This document shows, piece by piece, positions 11,414 through 18,886 of a stretch of 49,357 nt of DNA (position 1 is its first letter; the number at the start of each line of letters is the position of its first letter). The notes beneath the pieces are model-generated. The model searched no databases, was not told where the DNA came from, and saw only the letters and a list, made by a program, of their open reading frames with translations. Source of the stretch: a virus; IMG/VR virus record IMGVR_UViG_3300022750_000017, positions 1 to 49,357 of that record, one strand, 5' to 3'. A program made the translations under genes and the position numbers.

Positions 11414-11880
11414 GGGGTGGCACTCCGGGCGCGGATGGCCTTGGCGATGAACGAACCAACAGCAGATTCCGCCAAGTGCTTGCCGCGCTCCTCCGCGAGA
11501 GCAGCGCACGCCTCCGTCTCCGCCTTTACGGCTTCCTCCACAACAGGAGGGTTGGCGAGGGCAAGAATGCGCTTGGCAATGGCTCGATGTAAGTTCCTGT
11601 CGTGTTCGTCCATCATAGGCCAGAGACCGGGCTCAATTTGCGCTGCACATCGTTCGATTAGGTCTGCCGCCACTTCGGGCTGCGGCTCTGGAGCGGGTGT
11701 GGCGAGGGCTTCGCGATACGCCTTTAGCCCTGATAGAAAAACGCCAATTGGGCCTCCACCGGTTTTTGAATATTCGAACGCGGCTGCTTCACCTGCTGCT
11801 ACAGCGTCCTTTTCAGCCTCACTCGTTTTCGTCACAGCGTTCCTCATGGGTTCGGAGGGAATGATGGGGTTTAAAGTCAT
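11410..11880 (-). CDS. Hypothetical early protein, 156 aa
   Basis: I start at ATG 11880 because the stop of the tiny upstream gene overlaps it (ATGA), although no ribosome site is visible; translation coupling would explain that. The protein is Ala/Glu-rich and helical, with WPMMDEHDRNLHRAIAKRIL and a C-terminal GSFIAKAIRARSATP, a layout seen in many small phage proteins of unknown role. Confidence 0.7.
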   Translation of the reverse strand: MTLNPIIPSEPMRNAVTKTSEAEKDAVAAGEAAAFEYSKTGGGPIGVFLSGLKAYREALATPAPEPQPEVAADLIERCAAQIEPGLWPMMDEHDRNLHRAIAKRILALANPPVVEEAVKAETEACAALAEERGKHLAESAVGSFIAKAIRARSATP

Positions 11881-11966
11881 GACTGGTGCCAATCGTCGTA
11901 AACAGAGCGGATGAAATAGCAGAGCACCACGATGAACGCACACTGCATGATGAACTGGAATGTCAT
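11877..11966 (-). CDS. Tiny membrane protein, 29 aa
   Basis: The 29-codon ORF starts at ATG 11966 and stops at 11877-11879, overlapping the stop upstream and the start downstream by ATGA. It encodes one hydrophobic helix (FQFIMQCAFIVVLCYFI) and a short polar tail (RSVYDDWHQS). The exact coupling on both sides argues for translation. Function unknown. Confidence 0.65.
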   Translation of the reverse strand: MTFQFIMQCAFIVVLCYFIRSVYDDWHQS

Positions 11967-12112
11967 GTCACCACCTGCCAAAACCCATACCAGAACAGCG
12001 CGCACCCCAAGATAATAGCCAGCGAAACATGCCCGCGATACTTAAACCGAGCAATGCGGTAATCCTGGGACGGCGAGACAACCCGCGCCCGCAGTTTGGG
12101 GTTCAAAGCCAT
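11963..12112 (-). CDS. Small membrane protein, 49 aa
   Basis: Start ATG 12112 (MALNPKLRARVVSPSQDYRI) gives a basic cytoplasmic head and a C-terminal membrane segment (VSLAIILGCALFWYGFWQVV). It overlaps the end of the upstream gene by ten bases and the next start by ATGA. Function unknown. Confidence 0.65.
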   Translation of the reverse strand: MALNPKLRARVVSPSQDYRIARFKYRGHVSLAIILGCALFWYGFWQVVT

Positions 12113-12288
12113 GATGTAACGCCCCAATACATTGCGGTAAAAAAGATGACGGCGAGAATGCAAATGCCGCCGAGAACTACGAAATCAAACCAAACGGGTA
12201 GCTCTGCAGGAATGGTGTCGTCTGTGGCTACGTCCATTTCAGCGATGGTAACGCCTTCGCCGAATTCATTATGCTCACGGTGGTTCAT
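12103..12288 (-). CDS. Small membrane protein, 61 aa
   Basis: It is the first gene of the leftward early operon, with GGAGAGAG upstream. The 61 residues have an acidic soluble head (MNHREHNEFGEGVTIAEMD) and a C-terminal membrane helix (FVVLGGICILAVIFFTAMYW). With the next two genes it makes a run of three tiny membrane proteins. Confidence 0.7.
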   Translation of the reverse strand: MNHREHNEFGEGVTIAEMDVATDDTIPAELPVWFDFVVLGGICILAVIFFTAMYWGVTSWL

Positions 12289-12392
12289 GTCTCTCTCCTG
12301 GCCTTACCTCAAGGCGTGAGATATCTATAAAACACCATTGACAGATACGCAAGCGGTATTTATGGATGGGGTGGAAATAAAGGAGAGAGCGG
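12289..12392. promoter_or_regulatory. Overlapping divergent early promoters
   Basis: Rightward: TTGACA (12338-12343), 17 bases, TATGGA (12361-12366), then AAGGAGAG before ATG 12393. Leftward: TTGCGT, 17 bases, TATAGA (minus strand, 12352-12324). The rightward -35 lies within the leftward spacer, so the two cannot be occupied together. The leftward boxes are weak. Confidence 0.5.
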
Positions 12393-12755
12393 ATGACGCA
12401 TACACCTACGCCTTGGCGTGTTGAGCAGGAAAGTACCCAGATTTGGAACGTCATAGACGAGCAAGACCAAACCACTTACGCGCTAGGTTATCCTATCGTT
12501 ACGTGCAGAACGTCGCCCTGCTCCTCATGGGCTAAGGGGCCAAATGTTGATGAGGGAGAAGCCAACGCAGCCTTTATCGTCAAGGCCGTTAACAGCCACG
12601 AAAAATTGGTTGAGGCTTTGCGACTTGTTCGGGGCATTATCGTGGAAGCCTCAGCGGTTGGCTTTAACTACAAGGACGGCGATTGGGCAGAACGACTTTA
12701 TGCAAGCCAAGGTGACACGGCAAATGCTCTAAAAGATGCAGGGGAAACCCTGTAA
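12393..12755 (+). CDS. Conserved phage protein (MTHTPTPWR family)
   Basis: The 120-residue protein begins MTHTPTPWRVE and contains EANAAFIVKAVNSHEKLVEA, a signature I recognise from small proteins encoded next to phage recombination and replication genes. No catalytic motif; function unknown. It opens the rightward recombination operon, and its TAA overlaps the next ATG. Confidence 0.85.
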   Translation: MTHTPTPWRVEQESTQIWNVIDEQDQTTYALGYPIVTCRTSPCSSWAKGPNVDEGEANAAFIVKAVNSHEKLVEALRLVRGIIVEASAVGFNYKDGDWAERLYASQGDTANALKDAGETL

Positions 12756-13576
12756 TGCCCCTAATCGTTGAGGACAACTCCACCTACCATAGCCACCCCG
12801 CATGGTCCAAATCGAAGCTTTGGCGATATGCACAATTTACGCCATACCGCGCAGAGTTCGGCAAGATCGAGGAAAAGGACTACTACCTATTCGGCAACGC
12901 CGGTCACATCGCCGTGCTAGAGCCGGAAAGGCTCGAGGCCTCCATTTTCAAGGCCACTGCAACCCGTCGCGGCACGAATGAATGGAAGGCTGACCAAGCC
13001 GAGGCAGGCGATAAAATGCTACTCAAGGCCGAGGATTACGACCTGATCATGATTATGCGCGATCTAGCCGATGAGCATCCGCTTATTCGCCAATTGCGCA
13101 AGGGTACGCCGATCATAGAACGCAGTTGCTATGCTCAAGACCCTGAGACTGGAGCGGAGATTAAGTGCCGTCCAGACCTCTACAGCCCAGACCTGAAAAT
13201 CATCATGGACCTCAAGTTTCTCGCCAACATCGAGGATGATGCGTGGAGCCGAGACCTAGGGGCTTATGGCTACAACATGCAAGACGCTGCATACCGCCAT
13301 GTGTGGAATCTGGGCAGTGGTTACGAAGCCGAGGCGTTCGTTTTCGCTTGCATTAGCAAGACAGAACCGCCAGAAATAGTGGTTCGGGAAATCGAGCCTA
13401 TCGACGTTGAGGAAGGGATGGCTAGATACCGAGAAGCCCTTGCCATTGCCGAGAAGTGCCGTCGAGAACAGCATTGGCCGGGTAAGCCGTTGGATGTGGT
13501 TCGTGGAATTAAAATGCGCGATGCTCACAGGCGGTTCACGCCTAGTCAGTGGAATGTGAAGGAGGATGAGGATTGA
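12755..13576 (+). CDS. RecE/exodeoxyribonuclease VIII-like PDDEXK nuclease
   Basis: The 273-residue protein resembles the phage exonuclease VIII C-terminal domain: YHSHPAWSKSKLWRYAQFTP at the start, GNAGHIAVLEPE (His near 55), IKCRPDLYSPD (catalytic Asp near 147) and IIMDLKFLANIEDD (Asp and Lys). These would chew one DNA strand to leave single strands for annealing. The RecT gene downstream is its expected partner. Confidence 0.85.
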   Translation: MPLIVEDNSTYHSHPAWSKSKLWRYAQFTPYRAEFGKIEEKDYYLFGNAGHIAVLEPERLEASIFKATATRRGTNEWKADQAEAGDKMLLKAEDYDLIMIMRDLADEHPLIRQLRKGTPIIERSCYAQDPETGAEIKCRPDLYSPDLKIIMDLKFLANIEDDAWSRDLGAYGYNMQDAAYRHVWNLGSGYEAEAFVFACISKTEPPEIVVREIEPIDVEEGMARYREALAIAEKCRREQHWPGKPLDVVRGIKMRDAHRRFTPSQWNVKEDED

Positions 13577-13815
13577 AGTACTCAGTAGATGATTTAATGT
13601 CGATGCGAGAAAGCATTGAGGGTATGTTCCCCTACGGCGTTTCCTACAAGCCAGAGCAACGCTCTGCGGACATAGAGCGACAGCTAGTTACATATATGAA
13701 TAATGGAACTACTGCGGAGGAATTGCAGAAAGCCGCCGAAGTCCGTCGTCAACGATATTTTGAAATGCGGCATGCTATCATGAACTCCATGAACCCTAGA
13801 GAGGAACCTAAATGA
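13573..13815 (+). CDS. Small hypothetical protein, TTG start
   Basis: The gene starts with TTG 13573 overlapping the nuclease stop (TTGA), with GGAGGATG upstream. The 80-residue protein (MKYSVDDLMSMRESIEGMF) is helical. It ends with an ATGA overlap. Function unknown; in the recombination operon. Confidence 0.75.
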   Translation: MKYSVDDLMSMRESIEGMFPYGVSYKPEQRSADIERQLVTYMNNGTTAEELQKAAEVRRQRYFEMRHAIMNSMNPREEPK

Positions 13816-13943
13816 CCAATGTTATTCAGGCCACCGATTTATTCACCAAGCGGATAAAATTGATGGAATACGGCGTTAGGAATGGATACAAAAGCCCCAA
13901 AATATGGGCTGATTGGAAGATGAGGGGTTTGCGAAATAAGTAA
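13812..13943 (+). CDS. Small basic protein, 43 aa
   Basis: ATG 13812 to TAA 13941-13943. The product (MTNVIQATDLFTKRIKLMEY, ending MRGLRNK) is basic and helical. It overlaps the stop before it and the likely AUA start after it. Unknown role. Confidence 0.6.
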   Translation: MTNVIQATDLFTKRIKLMEYGVRNGYKSPKIWADWKMRGLRNK

Positions 13944-14136
13944 GTTAATCGAGGACTTGCGCACTATCAACCCCACTGATAACCCATTTAGTATTGTAAA
14001 TCTAACCAGAGAAGCGGCAAACGAAATAGAAAAACTAACGTCTGCACTTATCGTGGCTTGCGAGGTAGTTTCTGAGGCGGAGCACCCAATAGCCGGAAGA
14101 ATTTTGCGTAATGCACTAAGAGAGGAACCCAAATGA
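13936..14136 (+). CDS. Small helical protein with probable AUA start
   Basis: The frame from 13936 to TGA 14134-14136 reads (I)SKLIEDLRTINPTDNPF then LTREAANEIEKLTSALIVAC, a typical small phage protein, and ends with ATGA into recT. There is no in-frame ATG or GTG; ATA 13936 lies eight bases after GAGGGG. TTG 13957 would remove the conserved-looking N-terminus. An ATG-to-ATA change or a real AUA start are both possible. Confidence 0.6.
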   Translation: MSKLIEDLRTINPTDNPFSIVNLTREAANEIEKLTSALIVACEVVSEAEHPIAGRILRNALREEPK

Positions 14137-15053
14137 CCAACGCCATCGTAAGCTTGCAGCAATCTCTATCCGCCCGTAAGGACGAAATAGCCAAAGCTCT
14201 CCCCGGCCACATCACAGTTGATAAGTTCATCCGCACGGCACAGACAGCTATTGTCTCCACACGCAACATCGAGAAGGCCAAACCCGGCCCGCTGCTGCAA
14301 GCTATCTCAAAGGCTGCGGCTGACGGTCTAATTCTGGATGGCCGTGAGGCTGCTCTAGTCATAGACTATAACGGCGATGCGCAGTACCGGCCCATGATGC
14401 GCGGGCTGCTCAAGCTGGCGTACAACTCAGGCCGCGTTAAGTCCATATCTGTACAAATCGCCTGCGAGAATGACGACTTTGAATACGTGCTTGGCGACGA
14501 CGAACGGATCAACCATAAGATCAACTTCAAGAGCCCACGCGGGACGCCTATCGCGGTCTATGCCATCGCCACACTCGACGGCGGAGAAGTCATGCGCGAG
14601 GTTATGACCGTCGATCAGGTGAACGGCATTCGCGACCGTTCCGACGCTTACCGTGCGTTCAAGGCTGGCAAGATCAAGTCTACGCCGTGGTCTACCGATT
14701 GGGAGGAAATGGCCCGCAAGACCGTGTTCCGTCGCCTTAGCAAGTACCTGCCTAGCTCCACCGACAAGGAAGGGCGTCTTGTGCAGGCAGCGGAGCGCAT
14801 AGACGAGGAATACACGTTTGCGGAGGAGGTAGTGGCCGCGCCGCAGATTGAGGCTCCTAAGCGCGTCCGGGCTTCGGATCGGTTGAAGGCGGAGCCGGTT
14901 AAGAAGGTTGAGGTCGGCGCTTTTGGTGAGGTTGCCGGTACGCCAGTTACGTTCAACAAAGACGGTGTTACTGACATTACCTATCCTGACCACGACCCCG
15001 AGACTGGCGAGATTGACGATAGCTTGGCGGCTACGGAAGGGGATGAGTTTTGA
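14133..15053 (+). CDS. recT: RecT-family single-strand annealing protein
   Basis: The 306-residue protein has the RecT features: KALPGHITVDKFIRTAQTAI near the N-terminus, then LQAISKAAADGLILDGREAA, YRPMMRGLLKLAYNSGRVKS and WSTDWEEMARKTVFRRLSKY. RecT anneals single strands made by the partner exonuclease, here 12755-13576, in recombination and concatemer formation. The acidic C-terminal tail (about 240-306) may bind partner proteins. Confidence 0.92.
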   Translation: MTNAIVSLQQSLSARKDEIAKALPGHITVDKFIRTAQTAIVSTRNIEKAKPGPLLQAISKAAADGLILDGREAALVIDYNGDAQYRPMMRGLLKLAYNSGRVKSISVQIACENDDFEYVLGDDERINHKINFKSPRGTPIAVYAIATLDGGEVMREVMTVDQVNGIRDRSDAYRAFKAGKIKSTPWSTDWEEMARKTVFRRLSKYLPSSTDKEGRLVQAAERIDEEYTFAEEVVAAPQIEAPKRVRASDRLKAEPVKKVEVGAFGEVAGTPVTFNKDGVTDITYPDHDPETGEIDDSLAATEGDEF

Positions 15054-15340
15054 AAGCGTCTGAGGAACAAATCGCCATTGAGTATATGCAGTCAGTTGGG
15101 ATGGCTCTAGATCAGGTAAGCCTGCGGCATGGCGAAAGGGGCGACATGGGTGCAGCCTTAGCGGCCTTGTGTGCATGCCAAGCTCAACTTATTGCTCAAT
15201 TGCCCGATGGTAGGCTGCGTAAAGAGATGCGCAATGATTGCGCTAAAAAATTATTGCAGTATCTAACTTCATCTTTAGGAGATGATAAAAGGGGCGCTCA
15301 CAAACCGTCAATTAGCGTTCTGCCACCAGAGGTACATTAA
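15050..15340 (+). CDS. Small hypothetical protein, TTG start
   Basis: TTG 15050 overlaps the recT stop (TTGA), with GAAGGGG upstream. The 96-residue protein (MKASEEQIAIEYMQSVGMAL) is mostly helical with a Cys pair (LCACQAQL). Unknown function, in the recombination operon. Confidence 0.7.
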   Translation: MKASEEQIAIEYMQSVGMALDQVSLRHGERGDMGAALAALCACQAQLIAQLPDGRLRKEMRNDCAKKLLQYLTSSLGDDKRGAHKPSISVLPPEVH

Positions 15341-15341
15341 A

Positions 15342-15458
15342 ATGAACTCAAACAATTTTGACGCCCATAACAACGTTATCCGTAGTCAACTCACCCAAAC
15401 CCGCGTTATTCAGGTCCAGAACCGCGTGTTTCACGTTGGGCAGTTGGTGAAGCGATGA
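15342..15458 (+). CDS. Tiny protein, 38 aa
   Basis: ATG 15342 to TGA 15456-15458. The product (MNSNNFDAHNNVIRSQLTQT ending FHVGQLVKR) is Asn/Gln-rich. It starts two bases after the upstream stop and overlaps the next gene by ATGA, which is its main support. Confidence 0.5.
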   Translation: MNSNNFDAHNNVIRSQLTQTRVIQVQNRVFHVGQLVKR

Positions 15459-15604
15459 ACGGGTATCATTTGGCTAGCATTTGTTTATCTGTAGTCGCCA
15501 TAGTTACGACTATCGTAGCGGCTGCGCTTTCGGCCCCTGTTTGGGTGTCCTTTGCCGCGTTCGGTTTAGCTATGATGGCCTTTGTGCCACTTATCGCCGC
15601 ATAA
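15455..15604 (+). CDS. Small two-helix membrane protein, 49 aa
   Basis: ATG 15455 to TAA 15602-15604. Two hydrophobic segments (LASICLSVVAIVTTIVAAAL and VSFAAFGLAMMAFVPLI) separated by a short turn suggest a hairpin in the membrane. It is the last gene of the rightward recombination operon and converges on the lysis genes. Confidence 0.65.
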   Translation: MNGYHLASICLSVVAIVTTIVAAALSAPVWVSFAAFGLAMMAFVPLIAA

Positions 15605-15629
15605 ACTAAGACCCGCCCTACGGGGCAGG
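15605..15629 (-). terminator. Terminator at end of leftward late operon
   Basis: On the minus strand CCTGCCC-CGTA-GGGCGGG (15629-15612) makes a seven-pair stem (one T-G pair), followed by TCTTAGTTT. The plus-strand version has a mismatch instead, so it mainly serves the late operon ending at 15635. Confidence 0.55.
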
Positions 15630-15634
15630 CCTAC

Positions 15635-16159
15635 CTAAACCGCCGCCATAACGCCGTTCAAGAGCCCCTTAATCATACCCCAAACCTGCGGCAAATGAGA
15701 GGCCAAGAACACCATCAAGGCTGACGATACAACCACAACCAAGCTGGCGACCTCACCAAGCCCATTGCGACCGTCACCAAATGGCGGGAACCTGGGAACC
15801 GAGGTCGCCACAATCGTCAAACCAACAGAAACCAAAACGACGATAGACGCGCTCCAGTACTGCGAAGATAACCATTCCGGCCTGTCATATGCGATGTAAA
15901 TCCATCCATAGGCAATCTGAAGCATAAAGCCAACGATAGCCACACCCCACCCGACAACGTTTCGAGCCTCCTCAGAGGTGTTGCGCTGCCATACCAACAC
16001 TGGTGCACGGCCAACGTAACGAGCCCCTACATAGCCGAGAATTACGAAGGCATAGACCCGCGAAACAAGGCTGATCCAATCGGGGTTTACTTTAAGGGCA
16101 ATGAGAGAAAGGAAGCTGATAAGCGGGATGAGAAGCGCTAGAATATACGGGTTATTCAC
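15635..16159 (-). CDS. Multi-pass membrane protein of lysis region
   Basis: The 174-residue protein has about five membrane segments (for instance ILALLIPLISFLSLIAL, VVGWGVAIVGFMLQIAYGW and ASIVVLVSVGLTIVA). It is the last late gene, downstream of endolysin and holin. It may be an accessory holin or antiholin, but no family is recognised. Confidence 0.75.
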   Translation of the reverse strand: MNNPYILALLIPLISFLSLIALKVNPDWISLVSRVYAFVILGYVGARYVGRAPVLVWQRNTSEEARNVVGWGVAIVGFMLQIAYGWIYIAYDRPEWLSSQYWSASIVVLVSVGLTIVATSVPRFPPFGDGRNGLGEVASLVVVVSSALMVFLASHLPQVWGMIKGLLNGVMAAV

Positions 16160-16337
16160 TACGGTCGCCTTTCAGCAAGTCAAGAGATTTACGCACCATC
16201 TCATCAAGCTCGTTTTTACGCTTTTGCCCCTCAAATAGCTTAGTATAAAGTTCGGACCGCTTATTTGAGGACCGAATCTCCTCAGCATGTAATAGGGCTG
16301 CTTTTTCGCCGTGGCGCATGAACCATGGAAGCCACAT
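16152..16337 (-). CDS. Small amphipathic protein near lysis genes
   Basis: I choose ATG 16337, seven bases after GGGAG and one base after the upstream stop. The 61-residue protein starts MWLPWFMRHGEKAALLHAEE and continues as a charged helix (KRSELYTKLFEGQKRKNELD). It could pair with the preceding spanin-like protein; function unproven. Confidence 0.6.
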   Translation of the reverse strand: MWLPWFMRHGEKAALLHAEEIRSSNKRSELYTKLFEGQKRKNELDEMVRKSLDLLKGDRSE

Positions 16338-16338
16338 A

Positions 16339-16581
16339 CTAAGGCTCCCGATTGGCATTGTTGGAGCCGTAAGTTGCAGCGATCTTTCCAAGCGTGGCAA
16401 TTTCAGCAGCCCTTTGATTATTGACAGCGGTGATGTCGCTCTGGTGTTTTTGCTCTGTAGCGATAAGTCGGTCATAAAGCTTACCAATTTGGCCGTTTTG
16501 CCACACTACAGCGCCTAGACATAGCGCAGCAAATCCATAAGGTCCCGCTGACAGTAGAGATTGAATGCCAGCGGGGTCCAT
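16339..16581 (-). CDS. Membrane-anchored coiled-coil protein (possible spanin or holin)
   Basis: The 80-residue protein has an N-terminal membrane helix (YGFAALCLGAVVWQNGQI, about 15-32) and a coiled-coil tail (LIATEQKHQSDITAVNNQRA). An anchored helix like this right after the holin gene resembles an inner-membrane spanin, but no lipoprotein partner with a lipobox is seen. Confidence 0.55.
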   Translation of the reverse strand: MDPAGIQSLLSAGPYGFAALCLGAVVWQNGQIGKLYDRLIATEQKHQSDITAVNNQRAAEIATLGKIAATYGSNNANREP

Positions 16582-16944
16582 TTATTTACCGAGCGGCTTC
16601 AACCCGGTCTTAAACCGGGAATATAAGGTTGCGGCAGGGGTTACAGCCGAACTGACGGCTAGTGCTAGGACAACGATAAGATCACGGTTCTCTGGCGAGA
16701 TTTCATATCCCCACAGAATGCCAGCAAGGCCCGCCAAGATCGAAACCATCTGCACCCAAAAGATGCGGCTCTGATACCATGGCTCTTTGTTCGATGCGTT
16801 CTCAATGACGGGCTGAAGCTCCTTAGCAACTTCAAGAGCCACTTTGGGAGCCTGAGAGTTGTTCACCGGCACATTAGAGCGCTTCAAGACACCTTCGATA
16901 ACTTCGACTAGAACGCCTGTTGCCAAGCCTCCGATAACGCTCAT
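16582..16944 (-). CDS. Putative holin
   Basis: Start ATG 16944 overlaps the endolysin stop (ATGA). The 120-residue protein has a soluble helical N-terminus and a C-terminal membrane hairpin (FWVQMVSILAGLAGILWGYE and LIVVLALAVSSAVTPAATLY) followed by a basic end (SRFKTGLKPLGK). Size, topology and position beside the GH108 endolysin fit a holin that opens the inner membrane. Confidence 0.7.
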   Translation of the reverse strand: MSVIGGLATGVLVEVIEGVLKRSNVPVNNSQAPKVALEVAKELQPVIENASNKEPWYQSRIFWVQMVSILAGLAGILWGYEISPENRDLIVVLALAVSSAVTPAATLYSRFKTGLKPLGK

Positions 16945-17657
16945 GGCGCAATTCCCATTTGTTTGAGGATGAAGTAGACGACACCTGCAAGAACTACGCC
17001 ACCGACAGCCCATGCTACGCCTATAGGAGTTTTGCCGGTCTCGGTCGTAATAGGCTCTGCGTCATGCACGATGATAGCTTCTTTAGGACCGAGGTGCGGC
17101 GTCGGCTCTAGCACGATAGGTTTAGGTTGAGCCAAGTACGGCGCATTGGCTAGTGCTAAAGCTTCCTTTCGGACACGCTCAACACGAGCAGTCCAACCCC
17201 TGCCAAAAGTGTTGAACGTCTTTAGACCACGCAAGAACTTCATGCGGGCCTCACAGGCGGCATTAATAACCACGGCGGCGTTAGCTCGCTTAGCGGCTGC
17301 AATTGTCGCAGGGCCTACCTTGCCATCCTGCACGACACCCAAAGCCGCCTGAACCCACTTAGGCCCACGTCCAACGCCGGAGTTAACTGACCCATCCATC
17401 ATCACCAGATCAATGCCCGATGGCAGATCATCGCCTCGAATGACGTTCCAGTACCGCTTGCGGTAAATCTCACGAGCCTCAGCCCGCGTCAGGTTGCGAA
17501 CGTCAGCTTTAGTCACAGGCTTTCCGCGATACTCAGCTAGAGTAATGTGCGTGATGCCCATGTTTGTAGCGCCCCCCGGATCGGCAGGATGGTCCACATA
17601 ACCGCCTTCTTCGCGGAATACATGGTCCATGATTGTGTTAAAATTGACTGCGGTCAT
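16941..17657 (-). CDS. GH108 endolysin with C-terminal membrane anchor
   Basis: The 238-residue N-acetylmuramidase cuts peptidoglycan at the end of infection. The GH108 signature EEGGYVDHPADPGGATNMGI (16-35) carries the catalytic Glu. A peptidoglycan-binding type 3 domain follows (LVMMDGSVNSGVGRGPKWVQ, then DGKVGPATIAA, about 90-180). A Pro-rich linker leads to a membrane helix (VAWAVGGVVLAGVVYFIL, about 215-232), which is unusual at the C-terminus and suggests tethering until the holin acts. Confidence 0.9.
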   Translation of the reverse strand: MTAVNFNTIMDHVFREEGGYVDHPADPGGATNMGITHITLAEYRGKPVTKADVRNLTRAEAREIYRKRYWNVIRGDDLPSGIDLVMMDGSVNSGVGRGPKWVQAALGVVQDGKVGPATIAAAKRANAAVVINAACEARMKFLRGLKTFNTFGRGWTARVERVRKEALALANAPYLAQPKPIVLEPTPHLGPKEAIIVHDAEPITTETGKTPIGVAWAVGGVVLAGVVYFILKQMGIAP

Positions 17658-17658
17658 A

Positions 17659-18297
17659 TCAACTCCAAACGGCTCCCGCCATTGCGTCCTCGTTAGACGT
17701 GCTTTTAGTCGCCGTCACCGTGGCAACATCCTGCTGAACGATGGCGGCGGAAAACTGTACGAAAGGGAACCCCCCATCCGCCACGTCATAAACCTCAGTC
17801 GCGCCTGTCCACGTAGTCGGATTGTTGCCCAGGACGCTAATAGCTACCACCCCAGTATAACCGGGCGGGCCAAATGTGACCGATGATGTCAGGTCTGGGG
17901 TTAGGCTGACGGAGGACGCAGACGCCACAGGCGGGTCAATGCTACCGACGCTTCTGAACACCCCAATATACGTGCCGCTTGAGGCATTGTTTTTGGTGAT
18001 CACTACCGTTGCCGTTGTTCCGGTAGGGACTACGGCGCTGACAATGGTCGTGTCAAAATAAGATGGGTTAGCTCCGGCTGCGTGGATGGTTGCGGCTATT
18101 CCGCCGATGGTAACGGCAGTTACCGTACTCTGCCGAGTATGGATTGCCAAGATAACGCGGCGATCAAGGGCCGCAACGCCAATGGAAACCCCACTTATCG
18201 TAACAGTTGTGCTTGCCGCAACGCTGGTACCATTGGCTATAAAGGTAATGGTTTCTGTCGAACCCAAGGGCGGGATCAAGGAAAATCCGGGGATCAT
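17659..18297 (-). CDS. Beta-rich virion protein (possible fibre tip)
   Basis: The 212-residue protein consists of Thr/Val/Ser/Gly-rich beta strands (TVTISGVSIGVAALDRRVIL, TSSVTFGPPGYTGVVAISVL). Similar proteins are found downstream of phage fibres and may be head or tail decoration or receptor-binding domains. It overlaps the upstream fibre gene by ATGA. Confidence 0.65.
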   Translation of the reverse strand: MIPGFSLIPPLGSTETITFIANGTSVAASTTVTISGVSIGVAALDRRVILAIHTRQSTVTAVTIGGIAATIHAAGANPSYFDTTIVSAVVPTGTTATVVITKNNASSGTYIGVFRSVGSIDPPVASASSVSLTPDLTSSVTFGPPGYTGVVAISVLGNNPTTWTGATEVYDVADGGFPFVQFSAAIVQQDVATVTATKSTSNEDAMAGAVWS

Positions 18298-18869
18298 CCA
18301 ACGTTCCTCTTGACGCCAGTGATGACCGGGATAGACCCGCGCTTTATGACGTAAAACACAAGGTCAATTGCGCCAACGGCTGTAGAGAGCGTGACAGGCC
18401 CGCCCTTCCATCCTGCGGCCAACGTCAGCAGATAGCTACCAGAACCGCCCTGCGTCACCTCAAGGATACCGCTGCGGCCTACGATCATGTTTGTAGGGAG
18501 CGCTAGAGCAGCGGTCGCTGTCAGCGTTACATAGGCATTAAAGCCTAGCGCCATGTTCCAAGGGATAGACGCTCCGAAAGTCAGCGGGACATAAGTGCCC
18601 GCCGCGTTCACCTGATCCGTCTCAAGCAGCTTGTCAGACGTGTTGTTGAGGAATTCAGCCGTAGTGGCTTTGGAAATGCCAAGGTTGGCTAGGGCATCCG
18701 GGATATTAGACGCACCAGTCCCGCCTTTAGACACAGGCCGTGCAACGTTGAACTCATTGTCTCGCAAATCAGCCCGATAGCCGTTCCAATCAGCAGACTC
18801 GATAGTCTCGCCGGGTACGGCTTCAATGCCGGGAATATCCGTCCAATTACCTGAGCCATCTCTTGGAAT
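18294..18869 (-). CDS. Tail fibre protein with probable AUU start
   Basis: The coding frame extends well upstream of the TTG at 18767: it reads PRDGSGNWTDIPGIEAVPGE then SADWNGYRAD before RDNEFNVARPVSKGGTGASN, a common phage-fibre N-terminus. The only start that fits family proteins (M-PRDGSGN) is ATT 18869-18867, nine bases after TAGGAG. The frame is closed just above by a TAG. The product has 191 residues, with a beta-rich C-terminal half that probably trimerises. Either AUU is used or an ATG has mutated. Confidence 0.7.
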   Translation of the reverse strand: MPRDGSGNWTDIPGIEAVPGETIESADWNGYRADLRDNEFNVARPVSKGGTGASNIPDALANLGISKATTAEFLNNTSDKLLETDQVNAAGTYVPLTFGASIPWNMALGFNAYVTLTATAALALPTNMIVGRSGILEVTQGGSGSYLLTLAAGWKGGPVTLSTAVGAIDLVFYVIKRGSIPVITGVKRNVG

Positions 18870-18886
18870 TTGTCTGCACTCCTATC

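Noticed and set aside
14427-15176. Minus-strand ORF (249 codons) opposite recT
   Set aside because: Antisense to a convincing RecT gene, Arg/Leu-rich composition typical of shadow frames, no start context.
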